Origin: Halieaceae bacterium
GTDB lineage: Bacteria; Pseudomonadota; Gammaproteobacteria; Pseudomonadales; Halieaceae
Reading direction: 5' to 3'
NCBI GenBank assembly: GCA_018666295.1
Contig: JABIZW010000108.1
Coordinates: forward strand, 1-9,963
DNA: 9,963 bases
Below, one piece after another: positions 1 through 5,021 of the stretch. Below the pieces are notes generated by a model, which had not been told where the DNA came from, ran no database searches, and saw only the letters and a list, made by a program, of their open reading frames with translations. The position numbers were made by a program, and so were the translations under genes. Position 1 is the stretch's first letter. Every line of letters starts with the position of its first letter.

Positions 1-270
1 AAGTCGGCTGTGGCCGTCGCGCGTCGTGACCTCGGCGACAGTCTGACTGCCCTTTCACCTATTTTTGCCGAGAAATTATTTTTCATGAGCGACGACTTTA
101 CGCTCGTGGATTGTTGTATTGCGCCGATCTTGTGGCGCCTCCCCGCGCTTGGCATTGAAATTCGGGCAAGCAAACAGACAAAGCCGTTGTACGAGTACAT
201 GGAACGCTTGTTCAGTCGCGAGGCCTTCCAAGAAAGCCTGTCGGTTACAGAACGAGAAATGCGGCTGTAG
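1..270 (+). CDS. sspA: Stringent starvation protein A, C-terminal part (5' end outside window)
   Basis: Only the last 89 residues are in the window; the reading frame is open from base 1, so the gene starts upstream. SspA is a glutathione-S-transferase-fold protein that binds RNA polymerase and acts as a transcription factor in stationary phase and acid stress. The segment FFMSDDFTLVDCCIAPILW followed by RLPALGIE matches the C-terminal all-helical GST domain of E. coli SspA closely. The final residues TEREMRL are the same as the E. coli ending as I recall it. The GTG at position 10 is internal to the conserved domain and is not a real start. The next gene, sspB, starts 16 bp downstream in the same direction, the usual sspAB operon order. 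The promoter is not in this window. Confidence 0.95.
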   Translation, partial: KSAVAVARRDLGDSLTALSPIFAEKLFFMSDDFTLVDCCIAPILWRLPALGIEIRASKQTKPLYEYMERLFSREAFQESLSVTEREMRL

Positions 271-286
271 GAAAAGGTGAGCTTGA

Positions 287-682
287 GTGACGCCCAGTAA
301 ACCCTACGTTGTTCGAGCTATCTACGATTGGATCGTCGATAACAATTGCACTCCACATGTACTCATTGATGCTCACAGCGAGGGCGTCATGGTGCCGCTC
401 GACTATGTTACAGAGGGCCAAATTGTTCTTAATATTTCGCCGACGGCTGTGGTGAGCTTAAATCTTGGTAATGACGCGATTGCATTCAGTGGTCGCTTTG
501 GTGGCGTACCTATGGAAGTGTTTCTTCCATTAGACAGTGTCTTAGGGATCTACGCGCGTGAGAACGGTCAAGGCATGATATTCGATGATGACGATGACCT
601 CGATGGATCTAACCCGCCTCCTGAGCCTGACCCCATTTTGCCGCGAACCGCTCGGAAACCCTCGCTTAAATTAGTAACTTAG
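287..682 (+). CDS. sspB: ClpXP protease specificity-enhancing factor SspB
   Basis: This 131-residue protein is the adaptor that binds the ssrA tag of stalled-ribosome products and delivers them to ClpXP. The substrate-binding domain covers about residues 5-100: KPYVVRAIYDWIVDN at the N-terminus, GQIVLNISP at 44-52, ARFGG-like SGRFGG at 68-73 and IYARENGQG at 88-96, all typical SspB signatures. A short acidic and proline-rich linker (six consecutive Asp at about 100-105, then PPPEPDP) leads to the C-terminal tail KPSLKLVT. That tail corresponds to the ClpX-docking module (RPALRVVK in E. coli). The linker is shorter than in E. coli, which gives 131 residues against about 165. The start is GTG at 287, preceded by AAGGTGAG at 274-281. 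It lies 16 bp after sspA and is probably cotranscribed with it. It converges with diaA, leaving 7 bp between the stops. Confidence 0.96.
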   Translation: MTPSKPYVVRAIYDWIVDNNCTPHVLIDAHSEGVMVPLDYVTEGQIVLNISPTAVVSLNLGNDAIAFSGRFGGVPMEVFLPLDSVLGIYARENGQGMIFDDDDDLDGSNPPPEPDPILPRTARKPSLKLVT

Positions 683-695
683 GTTTCAACTAAGT
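677..695. repeat. Small inverted repeat spanning the two convergent stop codons
   Basis: ACTTAG (677-682) and CTAAGT (690-695) are perfect inverted repeats around a 7-base loop. The TAG stop of sspB lies in one arm and the TAG stop of diaA, read on the other strand, lies in the other. It could be a minimal shared transcription end point for the convergent sspAB and lpoA-yraN-diaA units. However, the stem has only 6 bp with two G-C pairs, and no T tract follows on either strand, so it is not a convincing intrinsic terminator. Confidence 0.3.
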
Positions 696-1232
696 CCCAA
701 ACAAATGCACTTCGACAAGGCGCGCAATCGCGAGTGCGGAAATGTTCGAGAGGCTAAAACGAAGTGCGGTATTTGTCTGAGAAAAATTGAGGCTTGCCCC
801 CGGACCCTGAGCGCCCACCCAGCAACTCTGTACGCCCCGTTGTTCCACTGCGGCAAGGATTGTTTGCGTGGCGGTGCCGCTCATTTGAGAGCCCCAGACA
901 ACGGCTACGTCGCCCGGTTGGCCAAGAGCTTTAATTTCTTTAGCAAGCCACTGGCTGGCGGAGTCGATAGGGTCTGCGTGCTCCGCCGTCATCCGAATGA
1001 TCGGCAATGTCGGGCGGTCAGCGCCGAGTCCGTCACGAATTAAGTGGTAAAAAGTGGACGCCGGAGCGGCGTCTATTCCAATGCCCACCGAAAAAACTTT
1101 CCGTTCTGAGACGATGGCGTTTGCGATCTGCGAGGCGATATTTTCCGATGCGTCAACGATGGTGTCCGCAGAGAGGCTGAGGTACTCGATGTGTTCGTGA
1201 AAGAGCTTAGAGATAAGGTCGAAGTTGCTCAT
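690..1232 (-). CDS. diaA: Diverged DiaA/GmhA-family SIS-domain protein
   Basis: This 180-residue protein belongs by position and overall pattern to the DiaA/YraO family. In E. coli, DiaA binds DnaA and promotes its assembly at oriC. The layout fits: an N-terminal helix, a first SIS half ending in VFSVGIGIDAAPAS (46-59), the DRPTLPII segment (72-79, compare ERPSLPAI in E. coli), then LGQPGDVAVVW (103-113) where DiaA has LGHAGDVLLAI. The typical GNGxSA loop is replaced by GIGIDAAPAS. The STxGNS loop is replaced by WGSQMSG (113-119). The C-terminal IQExH segment is replaced by NISALAIA. A phosphosugar-isomerase role is therefore unlikely; a scaffold role is possible but unproven. ATG at 1230-1232 begins 7 bp after the yraN stop, with only a weak ribosome binding site, suggesting coupled translation. 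It is the last gene of the lpoA-yraN-diaA operon. The symbol rests partly on synteny. Confidence 0.72.
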   Translation of the reverse strand: MSNFDLISKLFHEHIEYLSLSADTIVDASENIASQIANAIVSERKVFSVGIGIDAAPASTFYHLIRDGLGADRPTLPIIRMTAEHADPIDSASQWLAKEIKALGQPGDVAVVWGSQMSGTATQTILAAVEQRGVQSCWVGAQGPGASLNFSQTNTALRFSLSNISALAIARLVEVHLFGT

Positions 1233-1239
1233 AAAATCG

Positions 1240-1674
1240 CTACTCGGTCGCGGTGAACGCCGCTTTCAGCCAACGGACCTGAGTGTGCTGGCGGTGCGTA
1301 TCGATACCGATGATGTCAAATCGGCAGGTGCGATGGCAATAGGCGGGGTGATCAGACCGAAAAGTATGTGCTGTTTGTATGATTTTGTGCTGCTTCTTCG
1401 GGGTGACAGATGACACCGCGCTCCCAAACCGACTCGCGCGTCGAAAACTCACTTCAACAAAGACGAGGACCTCGTGGTCCAGTGCCACCACGTCGATTTC
1501 GCCAAAGCGGCTGTGAAAGTTCGTGTCAATAATCTGAACGTTTCGTTCGGCAAGAAACGCGCACACATAGCGTTCCCACCACAAGCCCGTTGATTTGATG
1601 GCATCCTCCCACGTCAAGATAATTGGCTGGGAAGTGTCGCTACAAAATGCGGGCTTTACCTCTGGTGAAAACAA
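1240..1674 (-). CDS. yraN: YraN family protein (UPF0102), nuclease-like fold
   Basis: A 144-residue member of UPF0102/YraN, small proteins with a restriction-endonuclease/Holliday-junction-resolvase-like fold and no settled function. Family landmarks are GLWWERYVCAFLAERN (30-45), FGEIDVVA (57-64), VFVEVSFR (71-78), KKQHKIIQTA (93-102), CRFDIIGI (117-124) and the terminal RWLKAAF (134-140). Glu59 and Asp61 of the GEID motif and Glu74 of VEV are present. The basic residue that normally follows VEV (Lys, or Arg in E. coli) is Ser76 here, which would disturb an E-x-K type active site. The proposed start is TTG at 1672-1674, giving a 35-nt overlap with the end of lpoA and a poor ribosome binding site. 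A second in-frame TTG at 1615-1617 is possible but also lacks one. The N-terminal extension of about 28 residues resembles that of E. coli YraN, which favours the longer form. diaA follows after 7 bp. Confidence 0.88.
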   Translation of the reverse strand: MFSPEVKPAFCSDTSQPIILTWEDAIKSTGLWWERYVCAFLAERNVQIIDTNFHSRFGEIDVVALDHEVLVFVEVSFRRASRFGSAVSSVTPKKQHKIIQTAHTFRSDHPAYCHRTCRFDIIGIDTHRQHTQVRWLKAAFTATE

Positions 1675-3448
1675 CGGGTTTTAATCTTCGCCGAACATTC
1701 CCACGTGAATCGACCCGCAGATCACCCGTATTGCCAAATACGACGGTCCCAGGCGTCCGTTGTGCCTGCTTAAAGTGATCGACGAACACAGCAGCGTCCA
1801 GACCCAAGGCGTGCAGCGGAAGCTTGTCGGTTAACGCCGAATCTAACGCGCTCGGAGGTAACACAAACTTAATCCCGTTGAGGTCCCTGTTGGTGATGCT
1901 CCGGTCCGCCTGGAAGACGTTGGACGGCGCAAAAACGGGCAGCTTACCAGCGTAGTGGAATCGAAGAAGCGGTCTGACTTCGCGTGCCATTTGCGGGGTT
2001 GGAGCGAGCAGTATGACGCTGTCTATGTCTTTTCGTCGCCGCGCTTGGGTGTCAACGGGCGCCTCAAAGGCTCGTTCAATGTCAGTAATTCGCGCTTCAC
2101 TGCTGAGTGTATTTAGGCTGCGCGCAATCGTTGTATTGTCGCGCTCGTCAGGGCTCGTGAGCGCCGTTTCGCGGATCGTTCCGCCCAGTTGCGTCCAGGC
2201 CCCCGAAAACGCCGTTCGCATTCGGGCGCCCCATGCGGAGTCGGGAGCGATAACCAGCGGTGCTCGCAAGCCCTCGGACCATGCAAGGAGGGCGATTTGC
2301 TCGGCTTCATCATCGGGCGCCAAACTCATGCTCAGCATATTGAAATCTTCTTCAATAGCGGCAGGTGTGGCATCTCCTGGACCTCTGTTAAGTGCCAGAA
2401 CAGGAATGGGTAGCTGGCTGATGCCATTGAGTTCAGCAACGCGCTCTTTGGTGAGAGGGCCGATAACAAAATCCGCACCGGCCTCGAGTGCTCGGATATA
2501 AGCGGCTTTTCCCGTGACTGCCACTTCGGTGTCGATGGTGATGACGTCGGGTCGTAACGTTGGATCACGAAATTGCGTGTACAAGCCTTCGATAATGCCA
2601 TTGAGTGCACTTTGCCCCGCGTTCTTGAGTCTGCCGCTGAGTGGCAGTAGTACTGCAATTCGGGTTGGTATCTCAGCGTTGAGCCACTCAGAAAGTCCTG
2701 ACGGTAATTGGACCATGTCACTGGGAAGTACTGGGTGCTCAGCCATCCAGCGCAGCAGGGTTGGCCGGCCCTGGCGGAAGGCGCGATTAAGCGATAGCCA
2801 GGCGTACCAGTCGCTGCTGGGCTCGGTACGACGTAGTTCTGAGGCGAGGCGCTGTACTGAAGCCTCTGAAATTAGATCGAAGACGGTTGAATGGCTGATC
2901 TGACTGTCTGTGTCTGGCGCCAGGCGAAGTCGATCGAGCGCCACTTTCGCCGCCTCAATGGGCTGCTGAGACTCTTGGAGTCGTCTCTGGCGCTCCGAGA
3001 GCAGCAGGTCATGTTCTTGAATGCTGCTAAATGAGATCTCGTCTAAGAACTGATTGGACCGCCTGAGGTCACCGCTTAGCCACAAAAGCTGTGAACGAAT
3101 AAACCGGTCTGTCTTTGGAGAAATGTCTGCCTCGGTTAGGGCGTCGAGTTCTGTCTGCGCAAACAGCCAGCCCCGCGCGCTCGACACGTCTTGACTCCAT
3201 GCAATGATGCGCGTGTCCAAAATGTCATCGCTGATGATGCCGGGCGACGTCTCCTGTCGACTGGGAATGGGATAAGCGGTTTGCTGATTACTGGCGCTTT
3301 TGGACTCGGTGGGAGAGGTCGTGGCACAGGACGACGTGGCGAGAACAACAGCGGTCAGGACCGCCACTCGATGCAGTCGCGCAGATAAAGTGCCATTATG
3401 TCCTGCTCCCGCAGGGTCTTTTAACGTCATTATAGAGAAACCACTCAT
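1640..3448 (-). CDS. lpoA: LpoA, outer-membrane lipoprotein activator of PBP1A
   Basis: A 602-residue lipoprotein that in E. coli reaches through the periplasm and stimulates the PBP1A peptidoglycan synthase. The chosen start is ATG at 3446-3448. It gives a basic n-region, a hydrophobic stretch VAVLTAVVLA (28-37) and lipidation Cys41 in ATSSC. The -3 residue is Thr, unusual for a lipobox; Ala at +2 fits outer-membrane sorting. Residues about 70-240 are helical and TPR-like. Residues 262-602 form a periplasmic-binding-protein type I fold with the LppC/LpoA signatures RIAVLLPLSGRL (263-274), FVIGPLTKERV (327-337), PVLALNR (349-355) and SLAPDDEAEQIA (375-386). A longer reading from ATG 3491-3493 would run into the rsmI coding region and has no better ribosome binding site. 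GGATGG sits just before the chosen ATG. ATG 3428-3430 is a third, less likely option. It heads the operon with yraN and diaA. Confidence 0.93.
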   Translation of the reverse strand: MSGFSIMTLKDPAGAGHNGTLSARLHRVAVLTAVVLATSSCATTSPTESKSASNQQTAYPIPSRQETSPGIISDDILDTRIIAWSQDVSSARGWLFAQTELDALTEADISPKTDRFIRSQLLWLSGDLRRSNQFLDEISFSSIQEHDLLLSERQRRLQESQQPIEAAKVALDRLRLAPDTDSQISHSTVFDLISEASVQRLASELRRTEPSSDWYAWLSLNRAFRQGRPTLLRWMAEHPVLPSDMVQLPSGLSEWLNAEIPTRIAVLLPLSGRLKNAGQSALNGIIEGLYTQFRDPTLRPDVITIDTEVAVTGKAAYIRALEAGADFVIGPLTKERVAELNGISQLPIPVLALNRGPGDATPAAIEEDFNMLSMSLAPDDEAEQIALLAWSEGLRAPLVIAPDSAWGARMRTAFSGAWTQLGGTIRETALTSPDERDNTTIARSLNTLSSEARITDIERAFEAPVDTQARRRKDIDSVILLAPTPQMAREVRPLLRFHYAGKLPVFAPSNVFQADRSITNRDLNGIKFVLPPSALDSALTDKLPLHALGLDAAVFVDHFKQAQRTPGTVVFGNTGDLRVDSRGNVRRRLKPVVFTRGKARIL

Positions 3449-3467
3449 TTTCCATCCGATTGTACGT

Positions 3468-3474
3468 AGAGGAG
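3468..3474 (+). promoter_or_regulatory. Ribosome binding site fixing the TTG start of rsmI
   Basis: AGAGGAG at 3468-3474 is a strong Shine-Dalgarno sequence placed 6 nt before TTG 3481-3483. It decides the rsmI start: an upstream in-frame TTG at 3460 would put this site inside the coding region. The first residues from 3481 (KAALYVVPTPIGN) align directly with the family N-terminus. Confidence 0.8.
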
Positions 3475-3480
3475 CGTGAA

Positions 3481-4311
3481 TTGAAAGCCGCATTATATGT
3501 TGTGCCTACACCAATCGGTAACTTTGAGGACATGACGCTTCGCGCAATTAGCGTACTGCAGTGTGTTGATCTTATTGCTGCCGAGGATACGAGACATTCG
3601 CGGATGCTCTTGAGTCATTACGATATCGGCACGCCTATGACAAGTTTTCACGAGCACAGCGGCGAGGCTGTCGTTGCTGATGTCGTCAGACGCATCGAGC
3701 AGGGACAAGCCGTTGCATTAATCAGCGATGCAGGAACACCGCTCGTGTCTGATCCCGGGTACGTCCTGGTAAGGTGCGTACAAGACCGGGGTCTATCTAT
3801 TGTTCCCCTCCCTGGCGCGTGTGCCGCTGTGACTGCACTCAGTGCTGCCGGCTTGCCAACCCATAGTTTCCGGTTCGAGGGTTTCCTTTCAGCCAAACGC
3901 GGTCCGCGACGCTCCCGCCTGGACGCGCTTAAGTCAATTGATTCAACACTGATCTTCTACGAGGCCCCACACCGGATTTTGGATTTGTTGAGTGACATGC
4001 TCGAGTTCCTCGAACCCGATCGCGAAATTTGCATTGCTCGAGAAATTACGAAAACATTTGAAACTATTCGTCGTGGGTCGATTGCGGGAATTTATGCCTG
4101 GGTGGGCAGTGATTCAAATCAGCAGCGAGGCGAGCTTGTCGTGATGGTGGCGCCAAGGCAGGAGCAAGCAAGCACGGTAAGTGACGAGGCCTTAAAGCTG
4201 CTTTACCGACTCTCGGACGAGTTGCCTCCTAGGAAGGCTGCACAGCTTGTGGCCGATCATTACAAACTGAAATCGCGCGCGCTTTATCAGTTACTGTTAG
4301 ATAGAGAGTAA
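3481..4311 (+). CDS. rsmI: 16S rRNA (cytidine-1402-2'-O)-methyltransferase RsmI
   Basis: A 276-residue SAM-dependent methyltransferase of the tetrapyrrole-methylase superfamily. In E. coli RsmI adds the 2'-O-methyl group to C1402 of 16S rRNA in the decoding centre, acting on the 30S subunit. Signatures are VVPTPIGNFEDMTLRA (7-22), LIAAEDTRHSR (31-41), ALISDAGTPLVSDPGY (79-94), VPLPGACAAVTALSAAGLP (108-126), FEGFLSAK (132-139) and LIFYEAPHRI (157-166). The C-terminal helical part with ELPPRKAAQLVADHYKLK (247-264) also matches RsmI. The length is normal (E. coli about 286). The start is TTG at 3481, chosen from the strong ribosome binding site. The gene is divergent from lpoA with 32 bp between starts, so its promoter must lie inside the lpoA coding region. 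TATAGA at 3431-3436 is a possible -10 but has no good -35. The rnpB promoter begins 7 bp after the stop codon. Confidence 0.97.
   Translation: MKAALYVVPTPIGNFEDMTLRAISVLQCVDLIAAEDTRHSRMLLSHYDIGTPMTSFHEHSGEAVVADVVRRIEQGQAVALISDAGTPLVSDPGYVLVRCVQDRGLSIVPLPGACAAVTALSAAGLPTHSFRFEGFLSAKRGPRRSRLDALKSIDSTLIFYEAPHRILDLLSDMLEFLEPDREICIAREITKTFETIRRGSIAGIYAWVGSDSNQQRGELVVMVAPRQEQASTVSDEALKLLYRLSDELPPRKAAQLVADHYKLKSRALYQLLLDRE
3492..3497 (-). promoter_or_regulatory. Candidate -10 element for the lpoA-yraN-diaA operon
   Basis: Read on the minus strand, these six bases are a perfect TATAAT. They lie 43 bp upstream of the lpoA ATG at 3448, so transcription would begin near 3485 and give a leader of roughly 35-40 nt. 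No good TTGACA-like hexamer stands 16-18 bp further upstream; the bases there read TACCGA or close to it. The element lies inside the rsmI coding region (codons 4-6), as the 32-bp gap between the two divergent genes leaves no room for a promoter outside coding sequence. It is a reasonable candidate only. Confidence 0.4.
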
Positions 4312-4318
4312 TCGTTTG

Positions 4319-4347
4319 TTGAGTCTGTTCGTTACGGGTGCTAGCGT
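4319..4347 (+). promoter_or_regulatory. Sigma-70 promoter of rnpB
   Basis: TTGAGT (4319-4324) and TAGCGT (4342-4347) are separated by exactly 17 bp, and TG at 4339-4340 makes the -10 an extended type. The predicted start, 7 bp beyond the -10, falls at about 4354, which is the 5' base of RNase P helix P1 inferred independently from pairing. The bases between -10 and start (ACGCGT) are GC-rich, a discriminator typical of growth-rate and ppGpp-controlled stable RNA promoters. That regulation is inference. Confidence 0.78.
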
Positions 4348-4353
4348 ACGCGT

Positions 4354-4697
4354 GAGTCAGTTAGACGGCCGCTGTAACTCCGGTTACAGAGGAAAGTCCG
4401 GGCTCCAACGGGTCAGAGCGCCAGGTAACGCCTGGGGGGCGTGAGCTCACGGAAAGTGCAGCAGAAAGGAAACCGCCCATGTGTTTTGTGGGTAAGGGTG
4501 AAAAGGTGCGGTAAGAGCGCACCGCGCGGCTGGTAACAGGCGTGGCGATGGTAAACCCCGCTCGGAGCAAGACCAAATAGGGATCCTTATGCCGTGACCC
4601 TCGGCGGATCCGGGTAGGTCGCTACAGGCGTCTGGTGACAGGCGTCGCAGATGAATGGCCGTTCTCGACAGAACCCGGCTTATCGACTGACTCTTCT
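4354..4697 (+). ncRNA. rnpB: RNase P RNA, bacterial type A
   Basis: The catalytic RNA of ribonuclease P, which trims the 5' leaders of tRNA precursors. Conserved blocks matching E. coli M1 RNA are GAGGAAAGTCCGGGCTCC (about 4388-4405), the CCAGGTAACGCCTGGGGGG region (from about 4422), GGTAAGAGCGCACCGCGCGG (from about 4510), GGAGCAAGACCAAATAGGG (from about 4564) and ACAGAACCCGGCTTATCG (about 4668-4685). Helix P1 is GAGTCAGT (4354-4361) with ACTGACTC (4686-4693), and P2 is GACGGCC (4364-4370) with GGCCGTT (4657-4663). P3 is a simple hairpin of CTGTAAC and GTTACAG capped by a TCCG tetraloop, much smaller than in E. coli. P12 is also reduced (CCCA at 4476-4479 with TGGG at 4489-4492). P15 is GGATCC/GGATCC, and GGGTAGG (4612-4618) keeps the GGU that pairs with tRNA CCA. 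The length of about 344 nt is shorter than the 377 of E. coli. The 3' end is approximate. Confidence 0.97.
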
Positions 4698-4700
4698 GTG

Positions 4701-4736
4701 CACCCCCGTAAAAGGGGGTGTTCTTTATACTTTTTT
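4701..4736 (+). terminator. Intrinsic terminator of rnpB
   Basis: CACCCCC (4701-4707) pairs perfectly with GGGGGTG (4714-4720) around a 6-base loop, followed by the T-rich tract TTCTTTATACTTTTTT (4721-4736). This is a strong Rho-independent terminator starting a few bases after RNase P helix P1 closes. It should separate rnpB, and any rsmI read-through, from the mraZ operon. Confidence 0.93.
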
Positions 4737-4921
4737 AGAATATAAAACTAATTTTCAATTACCTTTCCTGCTTTTTGCATAGAAAGTATCTCCAACACCC
4801 ACCTAATAGACTGACTTTTTTCTTAATTACCGTCCTCATAAGTCCCGAAAAAAACCGCCGATTTGTTGCCGAGAGGCGCATATAAGGTGCTGAAATACTT
4901 AGAGATTTTTATTTCAAGACA
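4737..4921. other. AT-rich intergenic stretch between rnpB terminator and dcw promoter
   Basis: About 185 bp with clearly lower GC than its surroundings and several A or T runs. I see no open reading frame with a ribosome binding site, no tRNA and no clear hairpin followed by a T tract. CGCC at 4856-4859 can pair with GGCG at 4875-4878 across a 15-base loop, which is weak. TATAAG at 4881-4886 resembles a -10 but lacks a fitting -35. The region may serve as upstream DNA for the mraZ promoter, or hold an unrecognised small RNA. Confidence 0.5.
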
Positions 4922-4950
4922 TTGACCCTCCGTCGTCACGTTGTTAAGGT
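4922..4950 (+). promoter_or_regulatory. Sigma-70 promoter of the mraZ/dcw operon
   Basis: TTGACC (4922-4927) and TAAGGT (4945-4950) are 17 bp apart, with TG at 4942-4943 giving an extended -10. Transcription would begin near 4957, leaving a leader of about 65 nt before mraZ. The first MraZ-type repeat touches the last base of the -10, so bound MraZ would collide with RNA polymerase at the -10 and start site. No other good promoter is visible between the rnpB terminator and mraZ, so this is probably the main entry to the whole division cluster here. Confidence 0.75.
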
Positions 4951-4984
4951 GGTGATTAGTGGGAGAAAGTGGGTAATTGGGGAA
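4950..4984 (+). promoter_or_regulatory. MraZ operator: TGGGN-type repeats at 10-bp spacing
   Basis: Four five-base repeats start exactly 10 bp apart: TGGTG (4950), TGGGA (4960), TGGGT (4970) and GGGAA (4980), the two central ones being perfect TGGGN. Repeats of TGGGN separated by 5 nt are the described binding site of the transcriptional repressor MraZ upstream of its own gene in E. coli and other bacteria. They overlap the -10 end and the predicted start site, consistent with autorepression of the dcw operon. The outer two repeats deviate by one base each and may bind weakly or not at all. Confidence 0.78.
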
Positions 4985-5001
4985 TTAACCTGCTTTTTTT
5001 T
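4972..5001 (+). other. Leader hairpin followed by eight T residues, upstream of mraZ
   Basis: GGTAATT (4972-4978), loop GGGG (4979-4982) and AATTAACC (4983-4990, one bulged A) can form a 7-bp stem. The bases TGC and then eight T (4994-5001) follow directly. The geometry resembles an intrinsic terminator in the mraZ leader, but the stem is mostly A-T and weak. It could be a partial attenuator, or the T run may simply be an unstructured ribosome-entry region just before the Shine-Dalgarno sequence. Confidence 0.3.
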
Positions 5002-5010
5002 GAAATAAGT

Positions 5011-5015
5011 GGAGG
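5011..5015 (+). promoter_or_regulatory. Ribosome binding site fixing the GTG start of mraZ
   Basis: GGAGG at 5011-5015 stands 6 nt before GTG 5022-5024 but only 3 nt before the adjacent in-frame GTG 5019-5021. The spacing, and the family N-terminus MFRG, both favour the second GTG. Confidence 0.75.
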
Positions 5016-5021
5016 TTTGTG

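Noticed and set aside
2013..2501. 162-codon open frame on the plus strand inside lpoA
   Set aside because: It lies entirely antisense to the well-supported LpoA frame, has no recognisable domain and a low-complexity Ser/Arg-rich composition typical of a shadow frame.
3460..3480. Upstream TTG at 3460 as the start of rsmI
   Set aside because: The strong AGAGGAG site at 3468-3474 would lie within the coding region, while it is ideally spaced for TTG 3481; the added residues YVEERE are not part of the family N-terminus.
4581..4611. GGATCC ... GGATCC inverted repeat as a mobile-element or restriction-site scar
   Set aside because: The two copies are the paired strands of RNase P helix P15, exactly where the E. 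coli RNA has its GGGUUCA/UGAACCC pair.
4881..4886. TATAAG as a second dcw promoter -10
   Set aside because: No acceptable -35 hexamer stands 16-18 bp upstream; the nearest TTG-containing hexamer, TTGTTG at 4863, is only 12 bp away.
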